A stretch of 64,000 nt of DNA from Odontocerum albicorne (GCA_949825065.1 OX463855.1:40062301-40126300), one strand, 5' to 3'. Counted from the first letter of the stretch, positions 12,401-27,400 are shown. Program-made: numbers and translations. The notes: generated by a model not told the origin, from the letters alone.

Positions 12401-15400
12401 CCACTAATTTCATTAGTCCCCGTTATAAATTACTTTGTTATCCCACTAATTTCCTTAATCCCCGTTATAAATTACTTTGTTATCCCACTAATTTAATTAA
12501 TCCCCGTAATAAATTACTTTGTTATCCCACTAATTTCATTAATCCCCGTTATAAATTACTTTGCTATCCCACTAATTTCAATAACCCCCGTAATAAATTA
12601 CTTTGTTATCCAAGTAATTTCATTAATCCCCGTAATAAATTACTTTGTTATCCCACTAATTTCATAAATCCCCGTAATAAATTACTTTGTTATCCAAGTA
12701 ATTTCATTAATCCCCGTAATAAATTACTTTGTTATCCCACTAATTTCATTAATCCCCGTTATAAATTACTTTGTTATCCCACTAATTTCATTAGTCCCCG
12801 TTATAAATTACTTTGTTATCCCACTAATTTCCTTAATCCCCGTTATAAATTACTTTGTTATCCCACTAATTTAATTAATCCCCGTAATAAATTACTTTGT
12901 TATCCCACTAATTTCATTAATCCCCGTTATAAATTACTTTGCTATCCCACTAATTTCAATAACCCCCGTAATAAATTACTTTGTTATCCAAGTAATTTCA
13001 TTAATCCCCGTAATAAATTACTTTGTTATCCCACTAATTTCATTAATCCCCGTAATAAATTACTTTGTTATCCAAGTAATTTCATTAATCCCCGTAATAA
13101 ATTACTTTGTTATCCCACTAATTTCATTAATCCCCGTTATAAATTACTTTGTTATCCCACTAATTTCATTAATCCCCGTAATAAATTACTTTGTTATCCA
13201 AGTAATTTCATTAATCCCCGTAATAAATTACTTTGTTATCCCACTAATTTCATTAGTCCCCGTTATAAATTACTTTCTTATCCCACCAATTTCATTAATC
13301 CCCATAATAAATTACTTTGTTATCCCACTAATAAATTACTTTGTTATCCCACTAATTTCATTAATCCCCGTAATAAATTACATTCTTATCCCACTAATTT
13401 CATTAATCCCCGTTATAAATTACTTTGTTGTCCCACTAATTTCATTAACCCCCGTCATAAATTACTTTGTTATCCAAGTAATTTCATTAATCCCCTTAGT
13501 AAATTACTTTATTATTCACCAATTATATTAATCCCCGTAATAAATTACTGTGTTATTCCACTAATTACACGTATTTCTACTTCCTATCCGCCTGAAGAGA
13601 ACCATGTGACCAAACCATTACAGAATGTAAAAAATTTCTTAGTAAACACATCAGACTTAAGTTCACATTCATCCCTTATCACTTCATTCCGTATTCTATC
13701 ATACATTGTCACACGATGTATTCTTCTAAGTACAGTACCCGGCGGTAAGTAATACACATCAAGCTTAAGAAAGAGACTGTCAGCCATAATCGGCTAACTT
13801 CGGCTTTGTAGAGCATCATCTCTGTCACACGATGACGGTCATAATGACTGACAAATCGCGACGGAACACATGTATGAATGACAGAGACGACGCTCTACAA
13901 AGCCGAAGTTAGCCGATTATGGCCGACAGTCTCTTTCTTAAGCCCGATGTGTATTACTCTCCGCCGGGTACTGTACACGCATTTCTCCTGCATTCATTCA
14001 GTTCCTTTCAGTCTTTTTCCACGACCACTATTGACTCCATAAATCAAAGTTAGAACTATACTGTTGTGGAATATTATCTTAATTGATTTATATACTACCT
14101 TGATCAAAAAGTTTTAGGACTTTATTCATAAAATCGAAAATACAAGTTTATTCATCAAAATCGATATGGTTCCCTTCAAAGTACTCCCCATCGACTGCAA
14201 CGCACTTACGCCAGCGCTTGTTCCAATCCTCGAAACACTGCTGGTACTCAATTTTCGGTATGTCCATCAGAGTCTTCTTCGATTTTTTCATGACATCCTC
14301 TTGGAACACGTTCCGCGAAGCGGTTTTTTAAGTAGGTTGAACAGGAAAAAGTCGCAGGGAGCCAGATCAGGTGAATTCGAAGGCTGCTGGATAGTAGTCG
14401 GTCAAAAACTCATGGAAATCATGTCTTTCGCGATTTCAACGCGGTCCTTTTTTTGCATGAAATTGAGGTGTTTCGGCACCAGTTTTGTAGCGAAATCACT
14501 AACCAAAATGTCTTGAGCGGATCCATAAGCGATGTTCAAGTCCTCTGCCAGCTCTCTGATGGTCAATTTGCGGTTTTCGGCCAACATTTCTTTGATTTTA
14601 TCGATGTTTTCATCGGTTTTTGACTGCCACTGCGTTCGTCATCCTCGACCGAGTCACGACCACTTCTGAAGCGTTCGTGCCACCGAAAAACACTTCTCCA
14701 ACATTTCCAAGGTTTGCGGACCGTTAAATCCGTTTTTCACACAAAATTTAATTCAAACTCGTTGATGCACAGTTGATGCCATTTTCAAACTTGTAAAAAA
14801 TCGAAAACACGCACAAAGGTAGATGTACTCAGTACAGCGTAACTTTACAAATGTCAAGCTATGATGCTGAAATTTGGAGGGAAGTGTCAATGATAGATGT
14901 GGTAACCTAACAAAATAAATAGAATTCCAATCGGGTGACTGACAGCGCCACACGGTGGCCAGTCCTAAAACCTTTTGATCAAGGTAGTATGTTTTAGTGC
15001 CCAATTGACAGTGTTCCTATCGTTACACGCCATTTGATTTCCATCATAACTTTTTCATAATTTGAGAAAATACTACCTAAATATCAGAATTCCTAAATTT
15101 GTTCTAATCTTTCATTTATATCATAACATTTTTAAACTCTTGACTGGATTTTTTAGTTCTCCTGAAAAATTAGTAAGATTGACTTATGTTCTTGTTAATC
15201 GGAGGTGTCGATATTGATAGTGTTTCAAGGTAATGTTATGGATAACACATTTAAACCTACTGGTCTTTGGTGTGAGGTATACTGAGATGGCGGTGATAGG
15301 CTCTCGATTGGGGTCTCTGTACAATTGTGTCACCAACAGATCATTGTCTTTCATCCGTAGCGGGAATTTCTGCATATCTGAAAGCAAAAAGTTATTTTCA

Positions 15401-18400
15401 TTTTTACATTGTTCTCTGTTCAGGAGTGACAAAGGCAGGGAAAAGCTTACGTCCTGCAGTGGAAGAATCCAGGCTGTTGACATTAACCCTTCCCTTCCTG
15501 TGCTAAAAAAACCCGCGCGTTCCGGTGCTGTGTATTCAATACACATCAATACACATGTAAAAATGAGCTATTTAAAATAAGAATATTCATAGCCAATCGG
15601 TTTCCCTTCCTGTGCTAAAATAATCCTTTCGTTCCGGTGCTGTGTATTCAACACACATGTAAAAATGACCGATTTTAAATCGGAAAAATAACAATATTCA
15701 TAGACAATCGCTTTGATTAATTAAATTTGAAGTCAAAAGTGATAATAATTGAAATTTAATTGCTGCAAACATCGGCCGACGTTCACAAAACGGGCAAAGC
15801 GACCACCTCAAACGAAAGCCCGCGAGCTACTGAAGCGAGAGAACTGAGATTCTATTTCTTGCGTTCCCATATACCGAAGTAGAGTGAGAGTGAGACGTGA
15901 ATAGCGTCACTTCCTCACCCATAGCATTTTTTTAGAACGAATATACCTACGTCACACACTGGCACACGTTTGATTGTATTGGTGAATTTATTCCCGATTT
16001 TCACAAAATATCTCTGATGTGGCCGATAAGTGCTAATTATTATTAATATTATTTTTTCACTCAATGCGTAAATGTATTACGGAAGAATACCTAAAATCTG
16101 AACCCAGTATTTATTATATTTATAGACATATTAAAGTTTTTAGAAGCAATGTGTACTAGTTACACAACACAGGGAAGAAAGGGTTAAAAGACGATTGTTC
16201 TCCTATTTGTGTGTGGAGGCTCATCGGACTAACTTTCTTATCCAAAGGAGGTTGTAGTTCCCTTTCAGTTATAGGCAGTATACATATTGGCTTTGAAATT
16301 TTCAAGAATATTAATTAAATTAACATGTTGATTAAAAACTTACGAAAACTTGTCGAAATGTTTCCTTGTTTGACTAATATATACTTCCCTGCAGCTATAT
16401 AGAACTCGGTAGACATCAGGTTTTTTGAAGAGGTGTTGTTTTATTTATTACGAGATTGAAAACAAGCATTTTATCAACTATGACAAAAGAAAAGATAAGA
16501 ATGTCTCACCAATATAGTTGATGGCTCCGTTGACAGTCCCGAGCAGTAGGAAAGAACCGGCCGTATCAAAGGATGTGAGTGGCGCAATGTCTTGCACCTG
16601 CCAGTGCTGCGAAGACGTGTGCCACACACCGGCCTTGCCTCCTGCAGCTGCAACATTGCTCGTGCTACCAGCCCCGTTCCTTCCGCAGGCCCCAGTACCA
16701 CCGCTGCTCGACAGCGCCACCAACTGTGGACCGATGAATAGCAGATGCTCCACTCGCACTCCAAGGTTAAACGTACCTGTTTTAATATATGTACACAAAA
16801 TTAATGACATGTATTTTGGATTTTAAATTCATTATACAGATGATCCTATAATTTCATATTGTATAACATTTTTTATGTATTGGGTGTTAACATAAGTTGT
16901 GTCCGTTTTTTTCCAAATGAAGAGAACAAGAGGACACAACAAAAAAAATGACAACAAATTAGTCAATAATGTATTCTCCTTCATTATTAACAACTTCTTG
17001 CCAACGTTCAACAAGTTTTTCAATGCCTATGCGATAAAAACCATCCGGTCTTGACTCGAGAAATTCGTCCAACCATGTTCGCAATTCGACGTCATTATTG
17101 AACGAAACGCCGCGCAAATTGTTGAAAGCGACCGGAAAAGGTGCAAATTCGGTCTGAGGTCTGGAGAATATGGAGGGTGCGGCAGAAATTCACATAACGG
17201 TACAATTTTTCATCACCAGTAATGATGCGGTAAAGGAACCTTTGCTTGTGGCCATGCGTAGCTCGATGACGCCTGAGCAAACCAGCAGAAATTGTCGAAC
17301 GTTGATTTTTGTTGTTTTCACTCAAAACATGTGGAACCCAAGCGCCGAACTTCTGGACTCTTCGCATTGATTTAAGATGGCGGTATACAGTCATGTGACT
17401 ACAATTCATCTGCTCAGCTAATTCTATGGTGCTTTGAAGGGGATCTTCATGAATAATATGATTTAAGCGGTCCTCATCGAAGTCCACTGGTCGTCCGGAA
17501 CGCTCCAAGTCTTTCAGGTCGAAAAAACCGTCATTGAAACGTAAAAATCATCGACAAGTTGTCCTTTCATTCATAGCATCTTCACTGTACACTTCACAAA
17601 TATCGCGAGCAGCTTTGGCAGCTTTATTCCCTCGATTGAACGCGAACAGAAGGTGTCGAAAATGCTCACTTTCGTCTACTTGACATTCCATTTTGAAGGC
17701 TTGTAATCAAATAACATAATATATGTAACGTAAAAGCAAACACAATATCTTGTAGAGCAGAAAATTTTCTTTCGAGTGACGTTACCATTTTGTAACCTTT
17801 ACCATCTTGTTTTACTTTTGGTGCTCATTATTAAATTTGGAAAAAAACAGACACAACTTATGTTAACACCTAATATTATTTGTCATATTTATAGTGTTGT
17901 ATTACATTTGGGATATACTAAAAGAGACCGTAAACTAAACGTCTGGATTCGCAACAAAACAAAGATAGAAGACGTTATAAAGGTGTGCAAAAGAATGAAG
18001 TGGCAATGGACAGGACACGTAGCCAGAATGTCAGACTCCCGATGGACATCCGAAATAATCCGATGGTACCCAAGAGGCATAAAGAGGCCCAGAAAAAGAC
18101 TGAAGGTACGATGAATGGATGAAATCAGGAAGCATGTGCAGCATCACATGGGACTAAAGAGCAAAAAACCAAATTATTTGGAGTCAAATTGGGGAGACCT
18201 TCATCCAGCAGTGGATCGACCTAGGTTAACAATGATGATTATATTTTTGATGTATACAATCTAACCTGGCAATCTCTTACAACCAACCATTAAGGTATTA
18301 AGTAAGCTTTAAATTTTTATTTCTTTTGTACGATATTGCCTATGGCGCCATTAATTGAGCCTTCAGGTTGAAAACTACTGGAGTAGACCTGGATTTCACT

Positions 18401-21400
18401 GCTTATTGTTACATTTTTTAGTAGCATTACCGCACATGAAAAGAACAACATTCACACACGTACCAGCCGGATGCGTGTATAATTTATTACCTAACAAACT
18501 CTTTTACCATACTGGGAACATTTTTTTAGTACAATCTAGTAAAAAGCGATGAAACTGCTGCAGGCTTTATCAGAAACTTTGAAAAGGTGAAAATCGCTTT
18601 GGATTCTGAAGGGGATTGAGGTGGAACTATAGGAGGGTAATTATTTCTTTATATTTACCATAAGATTGAATAATTACCTAATAAAGTTTGTATATTTTAC
18701 AAAGTGTTGCTCTTTAGAAAAAATTGGAAATAAATTTATCAAATCAATTGTGGAAGGTTCAAAAATATTTGGTAGTCATAGATTTAAAGGAATTGAATTC
18801 TATACAGTATAGTTAAGAAATTTGTTTACCGACAATAGTCCTTCTGGAAGGGTCTATCTGAGATGCAATAGTCCAGAGCTTGATGAGGGAACCACATGCA
18901 ATACCCAGCATCACATCTCCACTGCCTGCCTTGGCGTTGAGAGCGATCTTTTCGATAGGGGTATCTTGGGCGGGAGTTTGAAACACAACACACCACCCAT
19001 AGATATCTGTTAACCTGAAATATTTTGAGAAAATTAATAATCACTCTTCATAGATTATACTCTAATAAAAGGACAATTTTTATAGCGCTGTTTAGAGAGC
19101 AAACTCTCCTCGAGGGTGCTCTATCTTGGGATTCAAACCTATTTATTTATTTAACACTTTTATTGCAAATACAATCTGGCGGGCTTATTGCCAGGCGGCA
19201 ATCTCTTCCAACCAATCAGACAAAAGTAAATGAAGCAAGTTACATGGTTGCATAAATCATTCAAATGACTATACATCCCCATGAAATCCATAAACACATA
19301 CGTGAGCATATGCCCACGAACCCCACAAAGACGGACAGTCACCCGAACATTCTTTTTCATATAAAGTGAGATATCATCAATCAAAACAAAACGAGGGATG
19401 GTGGAGAGGTAGCGAATAGAAAAATCGAGAATGAAACATGTAATTTTACTGACTAGAAATTAAGAGTTTTTTCAGTCGCTTCTTAAAGCATGCCAAAAAC
19501 GGAGCGAGTCTTATATTGGTTTGTAATTGATTCCAGAGTCTCACTGCATGGACAGTAAAGGATAATGTAACTACGGACGAGAAACTTATTATTATTGACA
19601 GATTAAAATATTACAAAATAAATATACGAGGCGTATCCAGAAAGTAAGTGTACTGAGGCTCTCACGACCGGATGGATTTTATTTTCGACATGTTGGCTAC
19701 ACTTCCGTGTAGCCTGACCCTTCCCCTCCGCAACGAGACCGGTTCGAGGTCAGTACGTTGAGAAGTGTCGACGCGACAACACGTTTCGTGGAAAATGTCA
19801 AACCAATCTCCCGCCAAGTGCGAAATTTTGTAAAAAGGCAAGAGTTTTTGAGGCGCTGCAAACTCCATGGAGATGAATTTCTCCGCTCCATCGTTACTGG
19901 AGATGAAACTTGGGTTGCACATTACACCCCTGAAACCAAAAGGCAGTCTCAACAGTGGCGTCACACCTCTTCACCCTCCGCCAAAAAGTTCAAAACCACA
20001 ATTTCAGCCAAGAAAATCATGGCATCCGTGTTTTGGGACTGTCAAGGCATAATTTTAATTGAATATATGCCTCAAGGGGAGACCATCGACTCTGCAAGAT
20101 ACTGTGAGACCCTAAAAAAATTGCGGAGGGCGATTCAGAACAAGAGGAGAGGCATGCTGACAAAGGGAGTCTGCCTGCTGCACAACAATGCAAGACCACA
20201 CACGGCCAACGTCACGAAGGAACTGCTCGCCTCGTTTAAATGGGATGTCCTGAACCATCCCGCGCATTCCCATGACCTAGCACCTTCAGATTACTATCTC
20301 TTTACCTCCCTGAAGCTGCACATGGGTGGAAAAAGGTTTTCAACCGACGAGGAGGTAAAGGAGGAGGTGGAAAAATGGACGGAGGGGTTGGCGGGAAACT
20401 ACTTCGAGGAAGGCATCGAAAAGTTGATACCCCGCTTCACCACCTGCATTGAGAGGAATGGCGACTATGTCGAAAAATAGCTTACATATGTACTACGGTA
20501 ACCACGTAATTTTTTTGTTTAAATAAAAAAAATTGTAACCTACAAAAATTCAGTACACTTACTTTCTGGATATGCCTCGTATATAAGTTGAGAGTAAGGA
20601 TAGGAAGGTGATGGAATGTGTTACAATCACATGTCATAAGACCTACAGATAATTTCTATGTAGTTTATCTTGCTAAATATGTTTTGATACACATGTAGAC
20701 GTGGGAGGGCCTCTAAAGAAAAAAAAGTGGAACAACTGTTTCATGTCATGGAGATGCATATGCTACGGTGGTCACTGGGCGTCACTAGATTGGATAGGAT
20801 CCGAAATGAACTAATTCGCAGAACAATTAAAATAGCGACAAGAACAAATAAAGTCCGGGAAGCACGACTACACTGATATGAGCATGTGCAATGGCGGGAT
20901 GAATGGTTTACGCTAAAGACAGCCATGAATTGGGAACGACCAAATAGATGCAGAGAGAGACCCAAGAAGAGCCTTGGAGGAAGACATGATGAGACTCGGA
21001 CTTTCTCCGAGTGATTGGGGAGATCGAGGAAAAAGGTCCACGCAGCTGACCCCAAATGGATGGCATAAGACAAGAGAAAAGAAGACACATGTAGATGCCG
21101 GGAAGTATCCAAAGCAATGTCTGCAGTTGCTACTTTCCTATCTTCACACTCAACAAAATATAATACTTAATTTTGATTTCTTTTTTACCATTAGCTTTTT
21201 TATTAATCTCAATAATATTATGTACTGAATAAGTTTTAATTTTCAACATCAACTTCAGAGTTCAATTTATTTTCAAAGTTAAATTTGAATATATACATGT
21301 CAAGCATCTTTGAGGTAAGATCAATAATAAATGATGCTATAGATATATGATTCATTTATTTTTATCATCAAAATCATTAGATTCAGAAAGATTAGTGTGA

Positions 21401-24400
21401 TAACACCATTCATGCTGTTATAGGGGATAAAATAATTCCTAATCCAGCGTAATCTACTCTAAAGATCTAAATTTTTTATAATTTTTGAGAATGATGTCGT
21501 AGTAAAGAACTGCTCTAATGGACTATTTCTCTATATAGCGACACAAACTGCTCAAACGGACTATTTCTCTAACAGCAACACAAACTGCTTAAATGGACTA
21601 TTTCTCTAATAACGGCATAAAAGGATTATTTCTTTAATAGCGACACAAACTGCTTAAACGGACTATTTCTCTAATAGTGACACAAACTGCTTAAATGGAC
21701 TATTTCTCTAATAACGCCACAAAAGGATTATTTCTTTAATAGCGACACAAACTGCTTAAACGGACTATTTCTCTAATAGTGACACAAACTGCTTAAATGG
21801 ACTATTTCTCTAATAACGGCATAAAAGGATTATTTCTTTAATAGCGACACAAACTGCTTAAACGGACTATTTCTCTAATAGTGACACAAACTGCTTAAAT
21901 GGACTATTTCTCTAATAACGCCACAAAAGGATTATTTCTTTAATAGCGACACAAACTGCTTAAACGGACTATTTCTCTAATAGTGACACAAACTGCTTAA
22001 ATGGACTATTTCTCTAATAACGCCACAAAAGGATTATTTCTTTAATAGCGACACAAACTGCTTAAACGGACTATTTCTCTAATAGTGACACAAACTGCTT
22101 AAATGGACTATTTTTCTAATAGCGCCACAAAAGGATTATTTCTTTAATAGCGACACAAACTGCTTAAACGGACAATTTCTCTAACAGTGACACAAACTGC
22201 TTAAATTGACTATTTCTCTAATAGCGCCACAAAAGGATTATTTCTTTAATAGCGACACAAACTGCTTAAACGGACTATTTCTCTAACAGTGACACAAACT
22301 GCTTAAATTGACTATTTCTCTAATAGCGGCACAAAAGGATTATTTCTTTAATAGCGACACAAACTGCTTAAACGGACTATTTCTCTAATAGTGACACAAA
22401 CTGCTTAAATTGACTATTTCTCTAATAGCGGCACAAAAGGATTATTTCTTTAATAGCGACACAAACTGCTTAAACGGACTATTTCTCTAATAGTGACACA
22501 AACTACTTAAATGGACTATTTCTCTAATAGCAACACACCAGAGTGTGCAAAAGACAGCAGCGATAACAGACTTAAGGTCCGATGTCACAGGAAAAGGAAA
22601 ACTACTCATGTCAATGTATTGGGTGTTAACATAAGTTGTGTCTGTTTTTTTTTCAATTTAAAAATGAGCACCAAAAGTAAAACAAAATGGTAAAGTTTAT
22701 ACGTCATCGAAAGAAAATTTTCTACTCTACAAGATATTGTGTTTGCTTTTACGTTACATAAATTATTTTATTTGATTACAAGCCTTCAAAATGGTATGTC
22801 AAGTAGAGTGAGCATTTTCGATACCTCCTTCTGTTCGCGTTCAATCGAGGGAATAGAGCTGCCAAAGCTGCTCGCGATATTTGCGAAGTGTACAGTGAAG
22901 ATGTTATGAATGAAAGGACAGCTCGTCGATGGTTTTTGCGTTTCAATGACGGTAATTTCGACCTGAAAGACATGGAGCATTCCGGACAACCAGTGGACTT
23001 CGATGAGGACCGCTTAAATTACAGTATTCATGAAAAGCCCCTTTAAATCACCGTAAAATTGGCTGAGCAGATGAATTGTAGTCGCATGACTGTATACCGC
23101 CATCTTAAATCAATGGGAAAAGTCCAGAAGTTCAGCGCTTGGGTTTCGCATGTTTTGAGTGAAAACAACAAAAATCAACGTTCGACAATTTCTGCTGGTT
23201 CGCTAGCGCGTCATCGAGCTACGCATGGCCACAAGCAAAGGATCCTTTACCGCATCATTACTGGTGATGAAAAATGGTTTGAAAATGGTGATGAAAAATG
23301 TTTGAAGGGGATCTTCGTGAATAATATGGTTTAAGCGGTCTTCATCGAAGTCCACTGGTCGTACGGAACGCTCCACGTCTTTCAGGTCGAAATTACCGTC
23401 TTTGAAACGTAAAAACCATCGACGAGCTGTCCTTTAATTCATAGCATCTTCACCGTACACTTCGCAAATATCGCAAGCAGCTTTGGCAGCTTTATTCCCT
23501 CGATTGAACGCGAACAGAAGGAGATGTCGAAAATGTTCACTTTCGTCTACTTGACATTCCATTTTGAAGGCTTGTAATCAAATAAAATAATATATGTAAC
23601 GTAAAAGCAAACACAATATCTTCAGGTCGAAATTACCGTCTTTGAAACGCAAAAACCATCGACGAGCTGTCCTTTAATTCATAGCATCTTCACCGTACAC
23701 TTCGCAAATATCGCGAGCAGCTTTGGCAGCTTTATTCCCTCGATTGAACGCGAACAGAAGGAGATGTCGAAAATGCTCACTTTCGTCTACTCGACATTCC
23801 ATTTTGAAGGCTTGTAATCAAATAAAATAATATATGTAACGTAAAAGCAAACACAATATCTTGTAGAGCAGAAAATTATCTTTCGAATGACGTATAATAT
23901 TTACCATTTTGTTTTACTTTTGGTGTTCATTTTTAAATTGGAAAAAAACGGACACAACTTATGTTAACATCCAATACTAATAAAGCAACTGAAGGTTCAG
24001 CAAGAAAATATTCAATGTAACAAAACTATCCTTTAAAACCATCAGATTTAGAGAAGTCCTAAAGATGTACTGATATAAAGCTGAATGCAGATCACTTCGA
24101 AAACTAACTCCATTTTTATAACAATAACACAAATTTTGATTTACGAATTATACAGATGGTAGAAAACAGCTTTGATGGGGATACTTACAAGCGCTCATTG
24201 AAAGAGACTAACTACGGTCAGCTTATGGTTGTTAAATCAAATTCTAATTTGTTTTTATCAAACACTGTTTATTCCACTTTTTGTAACGGTATAACCCTAC
24301 CGGTTTCAAGGTTTTCACCTTATCATCAGGGGAGCACAAACAAGCTCCCCTGATGATAAAGTGTTATGTTAACCCTTCCCTTACGGTGATAAAAATAATA

Positions 24401-27400
24401 CGCGTGTTACGGTGTTGGGTAGTGAGTACGCAATAAAAAATTAGCGATTTTAAATCGGAAAAATAAGAACATTCATAGATAATCCCCTTAATTAATTATA
24501 ATTGAAGTTAAAAATTATAATAATTGAGATTTATTTGCTGAAAACATTAAAAAACCATCTGAAAACATTAAAAAACGCTCACGGAACGGGCGTACGTCTA
24601 ACCTATTTGCAAGCCTAGAGGCAACTAGTGGCGCGGAACGTCAGTCGCATACCCCGGCGCATACGCCTTTCCTTGCGACGTTGAGACAGTTCAGCTCCTC
24701 GCAATTCAGTCTAGTATGCAAGAGTGAGATGCGAATATAGTGTCGCACTTCCCGCATACTATTCACCTATCGTCAAGACGAGGCACTCGCCGCGTTTAAA
24801 TGCGAATTTGTTTTCGATCTTTACAAAACACCTCGATGTAGTCGATAAATTCTGATTATTATTAATATTATTTTTTAAATCAATGCGTAAATATATTATG
24901 GAGGAATACCTAAAATCTTAACCTTGTATTTATAATATTTATAGAGATATTGATGGTTATTAGAAGCAACGTGTAGAAGATACCCAACACAGGGAAGGAA
25001 AGGTTAATGCCTTAACTATAAATAATATGTTAAATCGTTGATAATAAATATCGGAAAGCACATATTTACCTATAGCCTACAACAAGGTGTGAATATGCCA
25101 CAGCTATCCAGTTGTGATGAGCTTTTATTATCTGGACTCTAGTGTAGTCTGCCCAAACATTCCCTGCAATATTTAAAATAACAAAATTAATATTTTAAAA
25201 ACTAAAATATATGTTTTATAAGTTCAATAGTTGCTTGTATACACTTATATGAAAATTTTATCTCTTACACATGTTATTACATACAGTGAAACCCCGTCTT
25301 TACGTGCCCGGAATTCACATTTTCCCGCTATTTGCGTTCAATTTTTACAACCCCGTTTTATTTTAGTACCCGCATTACATTTTTATTTCCCGCAATTTAC
25401 ATTTGAAATATTTAAAATCCAAATCAATTTATAAACATATTTAATTAAATGCACGACGATCTAAAATATTTGAAATGAATATTAGGAAGCAGAAATATGT
25501 TGTTTCTATTTATAGACACGTGTGCGCCTGCAGCGCTCATGGTCAAGGTTACTCGAGTCGTGTAATACGATGCAATTGGTGGGAAATTTAGCGAATCAGA
25601 GGCAGGCAGACTGTATAGGCAGGTCAATCTGTGCTTGTGTTTTAAACGTGTCGGTCGTGTACATACAATTTCAATTGTCGTGTATTTTGTGTCAATTTAC
25701 ATTTTTAAAAGATTTCTTTTAATTATTCGTTGAATCCCTTCAAATAATGTCTCAGCAAAGAAAAACATTATCGATTCGAGAGAAAAGGAAAATTCTCGAA
25801 AAAGTGAATAAACACGTTGGTTCACGTGTTTCGCTCGCGCATGATTTAGGGATACCCATTACAACTTTGGCTACGATAATAAAAAATCGCAAATCGATTG
25901 AAAAGAGTGCGATGCAATGTGGTCCCATGGCGAGAAGACGCACGTACATACGAGCTTCAAAATACGATGAAATGGAAGAAATCCTTAAAGAATGGTTTGT
26001 CGGCTCGCGTTCCAGCAATATGCCAGTCAACGGTTCATTAATTCGAGATAAGGCATATTGCGTCTCGATTAAATATCGAAGGATTTACTGCACCAAATGG
26101 CTGGATAGATGGTTTCAAGAAGAGGCACTCTGTGGTGTATAGATCAGTTTGCGGGGAATCTCGAAGTGTTGATTTGGCGATTGGAAGATTGGAAGCAGAC
26201 GACAGGATGTTCTTACTCTAATTGTGATGACATCTGAAGTTATGGATATCGATGATATAGTGGACAGACACATCCACGAAAACTTATCCGACGAAGAATT
26301 ATCTGGTGAAGAAGAGGTAAAATTAATCCATCCAATTCCAACAAACGAAGATGCTATGAGGCATATTGAGGGCCTTACCATGTAAAAGCTACTTTACTAG
26401 CATTGAAAACGTACGAGACGAAACTTTCTTATCGATTTATAAGATGGAAAGAGCTGTAAACCAGCACAAAAATATGTACGAAACCGATATGCGTGATTAT
26501 CTAAATAAAAAATAATTTTCAATTTTCAAATTTTTTTTTTCTAGCCCTGAATTTACGTTTTCCCTCCAATTACGTTTTTTTTATCAGTCCCTTCAAAAAC
26601 GTAAAAACGGGGTTTCACTCTATGTGAAAAATCTATTAAAATTTGATAGTATTAAGTGAATTTTTTACCTTCGGTTCTCGGTACAACAGTCTTTGGTATA
26701 TCTTGTGCGACACTACGTAAATCTAATGAGGCTGTGCGTGAGTGACCTCTGTTATTATTATTATTACACCTGCAATGAGAGGACTCGTTAAATGGTTAAT
26801 AAAATCATTCAAATAATTATAGATTATTCAGCCAGAAGTCATTTTGCAATAGTGTGAGTAACACTCTCTGTATTACACAACTTATGTAGTAGTATCGGTT
26901 TTAGAATGCCACACGATTAGGATTGCGCAGAACGCACATTTGTATTGTTGTTAAAATACTCGTTGTGATTAGAAAAACACTACCATGTCGAAATTAGGAA
27001 TGCAATTTTTGTCTAATGTAATGTATAATTTAAAATTTTTCGAAAGCTTAAATAATGTACTTTGTTATAACTTAAAAGTTTCCTAGAATTTAGTATCACT
27101 CCATCCACTATTATTTTAACCTTTCCCGACCTGTGCTAAAAAAAATCCGCCCATCCCGGTGATGTGTATTACACATCAATACACATGTTAAAATGAGCGA
27201 TTTAAAATTGGAAAAATAAGAATATTCATAGCCAATCACTTAAATTAATTAAATTTGAAGTCAAAAGTGATAATAATTGAAATTTAATTGCTGAAAACAT
27301 GAAAAAACGACATTGGACGACATTTGCAAAATGGACGGAGCGACCACCTCGAACGAAAACCGGTTGGCTACTAAAAAGAGAGAAGCGAGCGAACTGAGAT

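Noticed and set aside
12130..13568. CRISPR-like array of short regular repeats
   Set aside because: Units are directly contiguous 42-bp copies with no unique spacers and lie in a eukaryotic intron. The same applies to the arrays at 51.8, 58.5 and 59.2 kb.
16518..16826. 102-codon plus-strand frame opposite exon 7
   Set aside because: It is the antisense of a GC-richer conserved exon; the minus strand has the family motifs and correct splice sites.
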